Positions 26,725-33,859 of a stretch of DNA of 33,859 bases are shown piece after piece. The DNA comes from Alphaproteobacteria bacterium. GTDB lineage: Bacteria > Pseudomonadota > Alphaproteobacteria > Reyranellales > Reyranellaceae. Position 1 is the first letter of the stretch, and every line of letters begins with the position of its first letter. The position numbers and the translations under genes were made by a program. The stretch is taken from positions 1 through 33,859 of the forward strand of contig JAFKFK010000052.1 in assembly GCA_017307275.1 (NCBI GenBank), given 5' to 3'. Below the pieces are notes generated by a model. It had not been told where the DNA came from, did not search any database, and saw nothing but the letters and a program-made list of their open reading frames with translations.

Positions 26725-26907
26725 TGCGCTTGTAGGTGCGATCCGCGAGCTGCCGGCGCAAGGGCGATCTTGCGAGGCGCTATTTCCATTCTTCTGGTTG
26801 CCGAATCCTGCCATCTTTCGTGCACGCTACGGGAGGGGGCGAGCGATGGAGCGCCATGGCTGGGTTGTCCAAGCAACGTTCGCCCTTCAATTTAGAATCT
26901 TCAGTTG

Positions 26908-27789
26908 ATGGCATTTCTCCTGAGGTCGATGCAGCGCAGATCGACCATTGCCTTCCTGATGACGCTGCCGCTGATCGTGCTGATCCTCGTCCTGGTCGCC
27001 TATCCGGCAGGCTATGCCGTCTATCTGGCGATGCTCGACAGGGGCATGACGAAGTTCGTCGGCCTCGGCAATTTCGAGTTCCTGCTGGGACGCACTACCT
27101 TCTGGATGGTCGTCTACCAGTCGTGCCTGTTCACCTTTTCCGCCGTCTTCTTCAAGGTGGTCATCGGCTTCGCGGTCGCCCATTTCGTTCACAACATCCC
27201 CACCAAGGGGCAGCGCAAATGGCGCGGCATGCTGCTCGTGCCCTGGGTCATTCCTCCCGCCATGAGCACGCTCGCCTGGCGATGGCTGTTCGACCCGTCC
27301 TACAGCGCCTTCAACTGGATCCTCGAGAATCTGGGCCTGGATCGCATCTATTGGCTCGGAGAGACCGGCTGGGCCCGCTTTTCCGTCATCATGGTGAGCG
27401 TATGGTTCGGCGCACCGTTCTTCATGATCATGTATCTGGCGTCGTTGAAGTCGGTGCCCGAACAGCTCTACGAGGCGGCGTCGATCGACGGCGCGACATG
27501 GTGGCAGCGGACCCGGTACATAACCCTGCCGATGATGCGCAACATCATCGCCATCACGGTGCTGTCCTCGGTGATCGGCACCTTTGCCAGCTTCAATATC
27601 GTGGCCGTGCTGACCCACGGCGGCCCGCTCGGCACGACACAAGTGTTCGCGACCTACGCGTTCGGCGTCGGCATTCTGGGCGGAAACCTGCCGCTGGGCG
27701 CCAGCGTGTCGCTGTTCATGGTGCCGATCCTGGCGGTGGCCGCGATCTTCGTCCTGCGGGGCGTCATGAAACGGGGCAGTGAAGTCTGA
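26908..27789 (+). CDS. Sugar-type ABC transporter permease (MalF/UgpA-like), orphan
   Basis: Seen: 293 aa from ATG at 26908 (MAFLLRSMQRRSTIAFLMTLPLIVLILVL), with a TTG one codon earlier and ATG 26929 as alternatives; none has a strong Shine-Dalgarno. It has six membrane segments and the EAA loop YEAASIDGATWWQRTRYITLP before the last helices. This is the binding-protein-dependent permease pattern (PF00528) of carbohydrate uptake class 1. No binding protein, second permease or ATPase gene is adjacent, so the partners must be elsewhere or lost. Followed by a stem-loop at 27799-27821. Confidence 0.88.
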   Translation: MAFLLRSMQRRSTIAFLMTLPLIVLILVLVAYPAGYAVYLAMLDRGMTKFVGLGNFEFLLGRTTFWMVVYQSCLFTFSAVFFKVVIGFAVAHFVHNIPTKGQRKWRGMLLVPWVIPPAMSTLAWRWLFDPSYSAFNWILENLGLDRIYWLGETGWARFSVIMVSVWFGAPFFMIMYLASLKSVPEQLYEAASIDGATWWQRTRYITLPMMRNIIAITVLSSVIGTFASFNIVAVLTHGGPLGTTQVFATYAFGVGILGGNLPLGASVSLFMVPILAVAAIFVLRGVMKRGSEV

Positions 27790-27798
27790 AGGTCGATG

Positions 27799-27821
27799 CT
27801 GCCGCTACTCACTAGCGGCAG
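27799..27821. other. Perfect stem-loop between convergent genes
   Basis: A 9-bp perfect stem CTGCCGCTA/TAGCGGCAG with a CTCAC loop lies 10 bases after the permease stop, between convergent genes. No T-run follows on either strand. A Rho-type or RNA-end stabilising role is possible. Confidence 0.4.
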
Positions 27822-27867
27822 GCGATGACTGCGATGTCCTTCCCGATTGACGCTTGCCCAAATCGAA

Positions 27868-28332
27868 CTATTTCGCGGGCGGCGGCTGCGGAATCACCGA
27901 CGTCATCCGAATCTTCCATTTTCCGCCCTCCTGGACATACGTTGCAGTCCACAGGCCGGCAGCGTCGATGGCAGCGCCGCTCTGGTCCTTGCCGGTAACC
28001 CGGTATTTGCCCATTCCGAGCGCTACGCCGGATCCCAGGGGCCAAGCCTGATCGACCGTAGCTTCCAGGCGACTAATGCCTGCCTTGAAGACACTCTCCC
28101 AGTGCTGGGCGATGTCTGTCTTCAGTCCCGTCGGATTGACGACGATGGCGCCGGTCGCGTACTGCGCGACGATACCGGCCATATCCTGCTTGTTGAAGAC
28201 CTCCATGTAGGCGGCGTTGCTCTGTTCCAGCTGCTTCTTGAGTTCTGCGTCGGCAAAGGCAGGTGTGCCAAGAGCAACGACGACGCCAAACAACGCGAAC
28301 GCGTAAGCTAACGCGGCTTTCATCGCAGCCAT
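27868..28332 (-). CDS. Secreted NTF2-like (SnoaL/DUF4440-type) protein
   Basis: Seen: 154 aa; ATG at 28332 with a perfect AGGAGG 6 bases upstream. A signal peptide (MAAMKAALAYAFALFGVVV) is cleaved probably after AFA at residue 27. The mature part has LEQSNAAYMEVFNKQDMAGIVAQYATGAIVVNPTG, then a GKYRVTGKDQSG strand and the C-terminal GGKWKIRMTSVIP, the fold pattern of NTF2-like DUF4440 proteins. Such domains bind small hydrophobic ligands, and some are enzymes; no function can be assigned. It is convergent with the orphan permease gene. Confidence 0.82.
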   Translation of the reverse strand: MAAMKAALAYAFALFGVVVALGTPAFADAELKKQLEQSNAAYMEVFNKQDMAGIVAQYATGAIVVNPTGLKTDIAQHWESVFKAGISRLEATVDQAWPLGSGVALGMGKYRVTGKDQSGAAIDAAGLWTATYVQEGGKWKIRMTSVIPQPPPAK

Positions 28333-28505
28333 GTTCGCCTCCTCGTTATGCGTACAACGAGCCTACGCCGGTTGGACGAGCGGGACTTTGATCTTTGTCA
28401 CAATCCGGGAGCTGATCGGCACTGCGCTTCGAATGCGATTGCAGATTGCCGGCATTCAGCGGGGCATCATTCGGGGGCTTTTCCGGGACTCTCTGCGCCG
28501 AACTA

Positions 28506-28548
28506 CGCCATTCGGCGCCCCTATGTTCCGCTTTCGCGGAATGGCGCC
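28506..28548. repeat. Nested inverted repeats upstream of the NTF2-like gene
   Basis: CGCCATTC (28506-28513) is the reverse complement of GAATGGCG (28539-28546). Inside it TTCCGC (28526-28531) pairs with GCGGAA (28536-28541), and GGCGCC occurs twice (28514-28519, 28543-28548). The 258-base gap 28333-28590 holds no convincing gene. These repeats may form alternative hairpins downstream of the tRNA gene on the minus strand. Confidence 0.45.
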
Positions 28549-28590
28549 TGACGGCGAGGCTTCGAAAAGCCAATAAAAAGAGGGATAAAT

Positions 28591-28667
28591 TGGTCGGGGC
28601 GACAGGATTTGAACCTGCGACCCCCAGTCCCCCAGACTGATGCGCTACCAGGCTGCGCTACGCCCCG
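28591..28667 (-). tRNA. tRNA-Pro (anticodon GGG)
   Basis: Seen: 77 bases read 28667 to 28591. The acceptor CGGGGCG pairs with CGCCCCG, the D-arm is GCGC/GCGC, the anticodon loop CTGGGGG gives GGG, the T-loop is TTCAAAT with a GCAGG/CCTGT stem, the discriminator is A, and CCA is encoded in the gene. A T5 run occurs 12-16 bases downstream of the 3' end. A tRNA-Pro near ihfA-merR is common in alphaproteobacteria. I see no integrated element or attachment-site repeat beside it. Confidence 0.97.
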
Positions 28668-28774
28668 ACCGGATGCCTGGGCCTGTCGGCCCGCGGCACG
28701 GGGGCTTTAGCGCGAATAGCAGCGTTGCCGCAAGCCAACTTGCATCGATCCCGGCGCCGACAGATACAGGCACC

Positions 28775-30049
28775 ATGATCGATTCCGCCCGGCGCGTCCT
28801 GCTGTTCTCCTCCATCGGCCATGCCCTGATGCACATGATGACGGCTTTCTACGCTGTAATCGTGCTGACGCTGGCCGTCTCCTGGAACCTGCCGGCCGAG
28901 GATCTGCTGCGTCTCTACGCCCCGGCCACTGTCCTGCTGGGGGTGATGTCCTTGCCGGCCGGCTGGGCCTCCGACCGCTACGGCGCCCCGGCCATGATGG
29001 TCGTGATGTTCCTGGGCCTCGGTCTGTCCTCGATCGCCTGCGGCTTCGTGCCGACCGGCGACACCTTCCTGCTGTCCCTGGCGCTTTGCGGCATCGGCAC
29101 CTTCGGGGCGATCTACCATTCCGTCGGCATCGGCTGGGTCATCCGCACGGCCAAGGAGCAGGGGCACGCCATGGGCGTGAACGGCCTCTGGGGCAGCGCG
29201 GGGCTTGCGCTCTATGGCATCGTGCCGGGCGTGCTGATCACGCTCGCCTCGTGGCGGGCGGCCTTCATCGTGCCCGGCCTCGTCTGCATCGCCGTGGGCA
29301 TCGTGCTCTTCGTGCAGATGCGGCAAGGCAAGGTCGGCGACCGTCCGATGCCGGCGACGCCCGGCGTCCAGGTGGGCCGCCGCGAATTCTGGCGCGTCTT
29401 CTCCGTGCTCTCCGTCACCATGGCGCTGGAGGGCGTGATCTGGCAGGCCGTGATGTTCGGCGCGGCCCTGGTCTTCGAGGTCAAGCTGGCGCCCGAGATC
29501 AGCGCCCTGCGCGACGGGCTCGCCTCGTGGGGCGTGGCGACCAAGGTCGTGCTGTGGGTCGGGCTCGCGACCTCGATGATCTACGTCGTCTCGGGCTTTG
29601 CGCAGTACGCCATGGGCCGGCGCATCGTCGATCGCTATCCGCTGAAGGCGACCTACATCGTCGCGTCAGCATTGCAGATCGGCGCCATGCTCGCGCTCGC
29701 AATGGGCAATGGCTACGTGGCGTTGCTGGGCGCCATCGGTTCGGCGGTGCTGAGTGCGGCGGCCGGCCCGATCGAGAACATCCTGATCGCCCGGTACACG
29801 CCCAGCCGCTATCACGGGCTGGGTTTTGGCGCGAAGTTCGTCGTGGCGTTCGGGGCGGGACCGCTCGCGATCCTGTTGATCGCCTGGATACGGGAAACGA
29901 CGGGCAGTCTCGAACTGCTGTTCCTGGGCCTTGCCGCCACGTCGGTGGTGATCACGCTGGTGGCACTGCTGCTACCGAACCACGACCGGGGCCAGGAGGC
30001 CGTCGTAGAAACGAGACGGCCGGCACCGCAAGCGGCGCCGGCCGAGTAG
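28775..30049 (+). CDS. Major facilitator superfamily transporter
   Basis: Seen: 424 aa from ATG at 28775 (MIDSARRVLLFSSIGHALMHMMTAFYAVIVLTLAV). The frame is open upstream, but that stretch crosses the tRNA gene on the other strand. About twelve membrane helices are seen; the loop after helix 2 reads PAGWASDRYGAPAM (motif A-like) and YHSVGIGWVIRTAKEQGHAMGVNGLWGSAG spans helices 4-5. The C-terminal tail is charged and proline/alanine-rich (RRPAPQAAPAE). Substrate unknown. The start site lacks a strong Shine-Dalgarno, so a short leader or weak translation is likely. Confidence 0.85.
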   Translation: MIDSARRVLLFSSIGHALMHMMTAFYAVIVLTLAVSWNLPAEDLLRLYAPATVLLGVMSLPAGWASDRYGAPAMMVVMFLGLGLSSIACGFVPTGDTFLLSLALCGIGTFGAIYHSVGIGWVIRTAKEQGHAMGVNGLWGSAGLALYGIVPGVLITLASWRAAFIVPGLVCIAVGIVLFVQMRQGKVGDRPMPATPGVQVGRREFWRVFSVLSVTMALEGVIWQAVMFGAALVFEVKLAPEISALRDGLASWGVATKVVLWVGLATSMIYVVSGFAQYAMGRRIVDRYPLKATYIVASALQIGAMLALAMGNGYVALLGAIGSAVLSAAAGPIENILIARYTPSRYHGLGFGAKFVVAFGAGPLAILLIAWIRETTGSLELLFLGLAATSVVITLVALLLPNHDRGQEAVVETRRPAPQAAPAE

Positions 30050-30065
30050 GTCGGCTTCTCGTCGT

Positions 30066-30674
30066 CTACTTGGTACCGCGGGCGGCCTTGTAGCCTGGCC
30101 GTGCCAGGCAGCGATCGAGCCAGGCGCCAGCTTTGGGGAACGGGGTGAAGTCGAACTTGATCGGCTTGGCCCAGCTGCAGATCGACGCAAGGTTCAGGTC
30201 GGCCACGGTGAAGGTCGACCCCAGCAGGTAATCGCGGCCCTCCAGCGCGCCATTCAGCACGGCGAAGGGCTTGGGCAGTGCCTTCTGTGCTTCCGCAACC
30301 GCCTCCGGCTTACGCTTGTCCGGCGCCGTCATGAACATGTCGATCAGGATAGTGAGCAGATGGCGTTCGACTTCCGTCATGCCCCAGAAGCTCCACTGCC
30401 AGACGAGCGCCTGGTCCTCGAGGCTCGACGGCATGAAGCCATCCTTGCCGTGCTTAGCCGCGAGGTAGAGGTTGATCGCCATCGACTCGAAGAGCTTGAA
30501 GTCGCCGTCGGCCAGCGCCGGCACCTTGCCGTTGGGATTGACCTTCAGAAAGTCGGCGCCCTTGAGATCCTTCATCTCCACCGCGACGTGCTCGAACGGA
30601 ATGCCGAGTTCGTGCACGATCCACAAAGCACGGGCGGCGCGCGATGCGGTAGGCCCGTAGATCTTGACAGTCAC
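30066..30674 (-). CDS. Glutathione S-transferase family protein
   Basis: Seen: 202 aa from GTG at 30674 with GGGGAG seven bases upstream. The frame is open to 30701, but that start has no such site. The N-terminal thioredoxin-fold domain is VKIYGPTASRAARALWIVHEL with S11 as candidate catalytic serine, then NPNGKVPAL and LFESMAINLYLA, the glutathione-binding ESxAI region. The C-terminal helical domain contains YLLGSTFTVADLNLAS, the N-capping box. Known: GSTs conjugate glutathione to electrophiles or bind them. Context (next to metY, a sulfur gene) may be chance. Confidence 0.93.
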   Translation of the reverse strand: MTVKIYGPTASRAARALWIVHELGIPFEHVAVEMKDLKGADFLKVNPNGKVPALADGDFKLFESMAINLYLAAKHGKDGFMPSSLEDQALVWQWSFWGMTEVERHLLTILIDMFMTAPDKRKPEAVAEAQKALPKPFAVLNGALEGRDYLLGSTFTVADLNLASICSWAKPIKFDFTPFPKAGAWLDRCLARPGYKAARGTK

Positions 30675-30772
30675 TGATAGTCTCCCCGATCCCAATAACA
30701 ATGAGACGATAGAGCAGCCCGTTGCGGCGGTCTAACGCTCTATTCCGCTAGTCCTTGCGCCGTGCCGATTCC

Positions 30773-32074
30773 CTATGACGTCGCCTTGGCGAGGGCTTGA
30801 TCGAGATCGGCGATGATGTCGCTGGCGGTCTCGATGCCAATGGAAAGGCGAAGGACGTCGGGACCGGCGCCGGCGGCGACCCGCTGCTCGTCGGAGAGCT
30901 GGCGATGCGTCGTCGAAGCGGGGTGGATGATCAGGCTCTTGGCGTCGCCGATGTTGGCGAGATGCGAGAAGAGCTCGACATTGTCGACGACTTTCACGCC
31001 GACGTCGTAGCCGCCCTTGACGCCGAAGGTGAAGACCGAGCCCGCGCCCTTGGGCAGGTACTTCTTGGCCAGCGCATTGTACTTGTTGGAGGGCAGGCCG
31101 GCGTAATTCACCCAGGCCACCGCGGGATGCTTCTCCAGGTGCTGCGCGACGGCGAGGGCATTGGCGCAATGGCGCTCCATGCGCAGGCCGAGCGTCTCGA
31201 TACCGAGCATAGTGAGCCAGGCGTTGAACGGCGCCTGCGAGGGGCCGAGATCGCGCAGGCCGACGGCGTGGCTGTGGAAGGTGTAGGCCATGTCGCCGAA
31301 AGTCTCGTAGAAGTTCAGCCCGTGATAGGCGGGCTCGGGACCGGCCAGGCTCGGGAACTTGCCGCCCCTGGACCAGTCGAACTTGCCCGAGTCGACGACC
31401 GCGCCGCCCATCGACGTGCCGGTGCCGCTCAGGAACTTGGTGGTGGAGTGGACGACCAGGGTCGCGCCGTAGTTGATCGGCTGACAGAGCCAGGGCGTCG
31501 CCAGCGTGTTGTCGACCAGCAGCGGCACACCGGCATCCTCGGCGATACGGGCGATCGCTTCGATGTCGCTGATGACGCCGCCGGGATTGGCGAGGCTCTC
31601 GATGAAGAAGGCCTTGGTCTTGTCCGTCACCGCGCGCTTGAAATTGTCCGGCTGGTCGGCATCGACGATGTTCGCCTTCCAGCCGAACTTTGGATAGGTG
31701 TTCTTCATCTGCTGCAGCGAGCCGCCATAGAGGCGGGAGGCGGCAACGATCTCGGCGCCGGGCGACATCAGCGGGAAGAGGCCGAGCACCTGGGCGGCAT
31801 GGCCGGAGGAGGCGACGGTGCAGCCGCGGCCACCTTCCAAGGTGGCGATGCGCGTTTCGAGCGCGGCGTTCGTCGGATTGGTCAGGCGCGAATAGATGAA
31901 GCCGACGGTCTGCAGATTGAAGAGGGCAGCGGCGTGGTCGGCGTCTTCGAAGACATAGGCCGTGGTCTGGTAGATCGGTTGCGCACGTGCGCCGGTGGCG
32001 GGATCGGGGGCAGCGCCGGCATGCACCGACAGGGTCTCGAAACCGTATTGCTTGTCGCTCACTGAACTCTCCAC
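30773..32074 (-). CDS. metY: O-acetylhomoserine sulfhydrylase (aminocarboxypropyltransferase)
   Basis: Seen: 433 aa, from GTG at 32074; a second GTG at 32062 follows GGAGAG directly and may be the true start (429 aa). It has FETLSVHAGAAPDPATGARAQPIYQTTAYVF, YSRLTNPTNAALETRIATLEGG, LVDNTLATPWLCQPINYGA and VVHSTTKFLSG with the PLP lysine K213. The C-terminal block KSLIIHPASTTHRQL is typical of this Cys/Met metabolism PLP family. Known: makes homocysteine from O-acetylhomoserine and sulfide. The 48-base gap upstream is too short to hold a full SAM riboswitch. Confidence 0.94.
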   Translation of the reverse strand: MESSVSDKQYGFETLSVHAGAAPDPATGARAQPIYQTTAYVFEDADHAAALFNLQTVGFIYSRLTNPTNAALETRIATLEGGRGCTVASSGHAAQVLGLFPLMSPGAEIVAASRLYGGSLQQMKNTYPKFGWKANIVDADQPDNFKRAVTDKTKAFFIESLANPGGVISDIEAIARIAEDAGVPLLVDNTLATPWLCQPINYGATLVVHSTTKFLSGTGTSMGGAVVDSGKFDWSRGGKFPSLAGPEPAYHGLNFYETFGDMAYTFHSHAVGLRDLGPSQAPFNAWLTMLGIETLGLRMERHCANALAVAQHLEKHPAVAWVNYAGLPSNKYNALAKKYLPKGAGSVFTFGVKGGYDVGVKVVDNVELFSHLANIGDAKSLIIHPASTTHRQLSDEQRVAAGAGPDVLRLSIGIETASDIIADLDQALAKATS

Positions 32075-32122
32075 GGCAGCCTGAAATCAGAGACCAAGCG
32101 TTGCCATGCAGGGGCTGCAGCG

Positions 32123-32668
32123 TCAAACCAGCGAGGCGATGAACTCCACGGCCTTGCGGTCGTTGGCGGCCCGCCAGGTCTCGGTGCGATAGAGGCCGAC
32201 CAGGCCATGGACCAGCCCCCAGATGCGGAAGACGTGCGCTTTCGCATCCTTCGTTCCACCCATGCCGACGATCGAAGCCGCCGTGACGCGGCGTATCGCC
32301 GGGCCGATCCCGGAAGCCGCGCCGTACCATTTGCGCAACGGCATCGAGAACATGAGGTCGTAGAGATGTCCGTTCGCGAGCGCGAACCGGGCATAGCTGC
32401 TCGCCAGTTGGCGCGGCTCGCCCGGCGAAACTTTTTCGAGCGCGTCGGCCAGGCGAGCGAAGCCCATCGCCGCGACCTCGACCTTGAGCGCATCAAGGGA
32501 GGCGAAGTGGCGATAGAGCGCGCGATGGTTCACGCCGATCCGTTCGGCCACGGCACGCAGGGTCAGCGCGTCGCGGCCTTCGGCGGCGAGCAGGGCGAGG
32601 GCGGCGTCCACTGCGGCACGCCTGGTGTCGCCATGGTGGAAGGTCTCGCGCTGTGGTTTGGGAGGCAC
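32123..32668 (-). CDS. TetR/AcrR-family transcriptional regulator
   Basis: Seen: 181 aa. The N-terminal TetR helix-turn-helix reads AAVDAALALLAAEGRDALTLRAVAERIGVNHRALYRHFASLDAL (about residues 18-61). The C-terminal helical ligand domain has a WG(A)ASGIGPAIRR-type hydrophobic core typical of the AcrR group with a TetR_C_33-like tail. It follows the thioesterase gene by 4 bases, so the two form an operon. A 25-bp palindrome at the operon front (33134-33158) is a likely autoregulatory operator. The ligand is unknown, perhaps an acyl-CoA or acyl-ACP given the partner gene. Confidence 0.93.
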   Translation of the reverse strand: MPPKPQRETFHHGDTRRAAVDAALALLAAEGRDALTLRAVAERIGVNHRALYRHFASLDALKVEVAAMGFARLADALEKVSPGEPRQLASSYARFALANGHLYDLMFSMPLRKWYGAASGIGPAIRRVTAASIVGMGGTKDAKAHVFRIWGLVHGLVGLYRTETWRAANDRKAVEFIASLV

Positions 32669-32672
32669 GAGA

Positions 32673-33155
32673 CTAGGCGCGGCCGCGCGAGACGTGCCAG
32701 TTGACCTGCATTTCGCCGATCTCGGTCCCGTCTTCGCTCTTCAAGGTGACGACGACGGGAAAGCGCACCTTGCCCTCGGTCTTGACGGTGCTGAGCAGGG
32801 CGTCGGGTTCGGCATCGACCCGGGCCTCTGCCGACACGCGGCCCTTGGCGAGGCCGAGGTAGCGGATCGTTGCTTCGGCGGCGACCGGCCGGACCTCGAA
32901 CAGGATCGGGGCGAAGGTGCCGGCCATGGCGGCTCCCGACGCCGTTTCGCCCAAGGCGAAGAGGGCAGCCGCATGCTGCGTGCCGATATGGTTCAGGCCC
33001 TCGGGCCGGAAGGGCAGATGCGCCGAGGCCCGGCCCTTTTCGACCGCGTCAATCTCGACGCCGGCGTGACGGGCGAACGGGACGCTCCGGCCCAGTTGGG
33101 TGCGGATCGTGTCGTAGAGCATCGTGCGAGCGTTAAATGTCTCCATTGGAGACAT
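32673..33155 (-). CDS. Hotdog-fold thioesterase-like protein (PaaI/DUF4442 type)
   Basis: Seen: 160 aa from ATG at 33155; ATG 33146 and ATG 33122 (MLYDTIRTQLGRSVPFARHAG) are alternatives, and no Shine-Dalgarno marks any of them. The core GLNHIGTQHAAALFALGETASGAAM matches the hotdog helix of PaaI/DUF4442 proteins, followed by a strand-rich half with VRPVAAEATIRYLGLAKG. Known: such proteins hydrolyse acyl-CoA or acyl-ACP esters. If translation starts at 33122, the palindrome lies entirely in the leader; if at 33155, it overlaps the first codons. First gene of a two-gene operon with the TetR gene. Confidence 0.85.
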   Translation of the reverse strand: MSPMETFNARTMLYDTIRTQLGRSVPFARHAGVEIDAVEKGRASAHLPFRPEGLNHIGTQHAAALFALGETASGAAMAGTFAPILFEVRPVAAEATIRYLGLAKGRVSAEARVDAEPDALLSTVKTEGKVRFPVVVTLKSEDGTEIGEMQVNWHVSRGRA

Positions 33156-33158
33156 TTA
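33134..33158. promoter_or_regulatory. 25-bp perfect palindrome, probable TetR operator
   Basis: Two 12-base arms, TAAATGTCTCCA and its exact reverse complement, flank a single central T. It is at the 5' end of the thioesterase-tetR operon. Known: TetR-family proteins are dimers that bind such palindromes over promoters or start sites, often of their own operon. Length and symmetry make chance unlikely. Binding by the adjacent regulator is inference. Confidence 0.75.
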
Positions 33159-33234
33159 GGTCACGAAGAGTGGTTTGTCGAGCCTCGCGATTCCGAGCCG
33201 CATCAAATCTGCGGCGAGCCGGGAAACGGCGAGG

Positions 33235-33859
33235 TCAGACTTCCAGCCATTCCTTCCTGACCGCCGCATCGGCCGTCAGGCTTGCCGGCGTGCCTTCGAA
33301 GACGATACGGCCATGGCCCATGACGTAGACGCGCTGGGAGATTTCGAGAGCGATGGTGAGTTTCTGTTCGACCAGAAGAATGCACACGCCTCGGTCGGAG
33401 ATTTGCCGCAACAGCTTGGCGACGAGTTCGACCATCCGCGGGGCCAGTCCCTCGGTCGGTTCGTCGATCATGATCAGGTCGGGGTCGCCCATCAGCGTCC
33501 GGCAGATCGTCAGCATCTGCTGCTCGCCGCCGGAGAGCACGGCGGCGGAAACCTCGGCGCGCTCCTCCAGGCGGGGGAACAGGGTGAACATATCCTGCAT
33601 CGACCAGCGTCCGCGCGAACGTGGGTTCTTCTGCCCGAGCAGGAGATTCTCGCGCACGGTCAGTCCCGGAAAGACGTCGCGGTTTTCCGGCACGTATCCG
33701 ACGCCGAGACGGGCAATCTGGTGCGGCTTCAACCCCAGGATCTCGTGGTCCCTGAAGCGGATGGAGCCGGTGCAGGTCACGTCGCCCATGATCGCCTTGA
33801 TCATGGTGGAGCGCCCGGCGCCGTTTCGTCCCAGCAGGGCTACGATCTCGCCTTCGGCC
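33235..33859 (-). CDS. Branched-chain amino acid-type ABC transporter ATPase LivF, second copy (partial, N-terminus outside the window)
   Basis: Seen: an open frame from the right edge to TGA ending at 33235. The first visible residues are AEGEIVALLGRNGAGRSTMIKAIMG, so the gene is truncated by the window after about a Walker A-preceding stretch is lost. Other blocks are VPENRDVFPGLTVRENL, the signature LSGGEQQMLTICRTLM, Walker B LIMIDEPTEGLAP and switch LVEQKL. Odd: the Walker A lysine is arginine (GRNGAGRST, CGC codon). LivF-like proteins with R at this site exist, as far as I recall, but hydrolysis may be slow or depend on the LivG partner. It implies a second liv system to the right of the window. 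Confidence 0.9.
   Translation of the reverse strand, partial: AEGEIVALLGRNGAGRSTMIKAIMGDVTCTGSIRFRDHEILGLKPHQIARLGVGYVPENRDVFPGLTVRENLLLGQKNPRSRGRWSMQDMFTLFPRLEERAEVSAAVLSGGEQQMLTICRTLMGDPDLIMIDEPTEGLAPRMVELVAKLLRQISDRGVCILLVEQKLTIALEISQRVYVMGHGRIVFEGTPASLTADAAVRKEWLEV

Noticed and set aside
28640..28774. Upstream extension of the MFS gene through the tRNA region
   Set aside because: The extension is antisense to a complete tRNA-Pro gene; ATG 28775 begins a typical first membrane helix.
28591..28774. Integration (attachment) site of a mobile element at tRNA-Pro
   Set aside because: No integrase gene and no second copy of the tRNA 3' end were found within the window.
30797..32065. 422-codon plus-strand open frame opposite metY
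   Set aside because: Shadow of a strongly conserved PLP enzyme; no motif or ribosome-binding site supports it.
32075..32140. SAM-II-like riboswitch upstream of metY (a GGTTTGAC...GCAGCC string)
   Set aside because: The gap is only 48 bases, part of the string is the tetR stop region, and the conserved GCTAAA element and pseudoknot pairing are not visible.

Overview
This is a GC-rich chromosomal segment of an alphaproteobacterium. The housekeeping order nrdR-ribD-ribE-ribB(A)-ribH-nusB-thiL, followed by a K+-independent hppA, bamE/omlA, a ubiquinol-cytochrome c chaperone, a YceD-type DUF177 gene, rpmF, plsX, fabH, ihfA, a MerR gene and tRNA-Pro, is typical of Rhodospirillales-like alphaproteobacteria. 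A Reyranella-like soil or water organism is my best guess, but it is an inference from gene order, not a measured placement. No phage, insertion sequence or CRISPR array is visible.

Left part (1-3761, minus strand): an accessory operon read crotonase, thioredoxin-reductase-like flavoprotein, UGSC-family selenoprotein, unknown 345-aa protein, and a partial paralogue of that protein which leaves the window. The selenoprotein gene holds an in-frame TGA at 1782-1780 that encodes the U of a U-G-S-C motif. A SECIS-like hairpin follows directly, and the frame continues for 77 codons to a stop that overlaps the next start codon. Ordinary gene calling would split it into a 93-98 aa fragment and lose the C-terminal half. 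This is the most interesting part of the window: a selenium-dependent redox module of unknown substrate.

Divergent from it (3851-9253, plus strand) is a complete branched-chain-amino-acid-type (HAAT) ABC transporter: livH, livM, livG, livF, a small DUF6867-like membrane protein and a secreted binding protein, ended by a clear terminator. Next comes a plus-strand housekeeping block (9415-16475): rpiB, glyA, nrdR, the riboflavin genes (whose RibBA has a ruined GTP cyclohydrolase II half, i.e. RibBX type), nusB and thiL. An MFS permease and the proton-pumping pyrophosphatase follow. A bidirectional terminator separates hppA from the convergent bamE-like gene.

From 20737 to 25250 lies a plus-strand envelope, lipid and chromatin block: cytochrome bc1 chaperone, YceD/DUF177, rpmF, plsX, fabH, ihfA, MerR. 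From about 25440 onward the content is accessory and mixed in strand: a 101-aa unknown, a TetA-like MFS protein apparently lacking its central segment, an orphan sugar-type ABC permease, a secreted NTF2-like protein, tRNA-Pro(GGG), another MFS permease, a glutathione transferase, an O-acetylhomoserine sulfhydrylase, and a thioesterase-tetR pair preceded by a 25-bp perfect palindrome that is probably the TetR operator. The window ends inside a second livF-type ATPase whose Walker A lysine is replaced by arginine.
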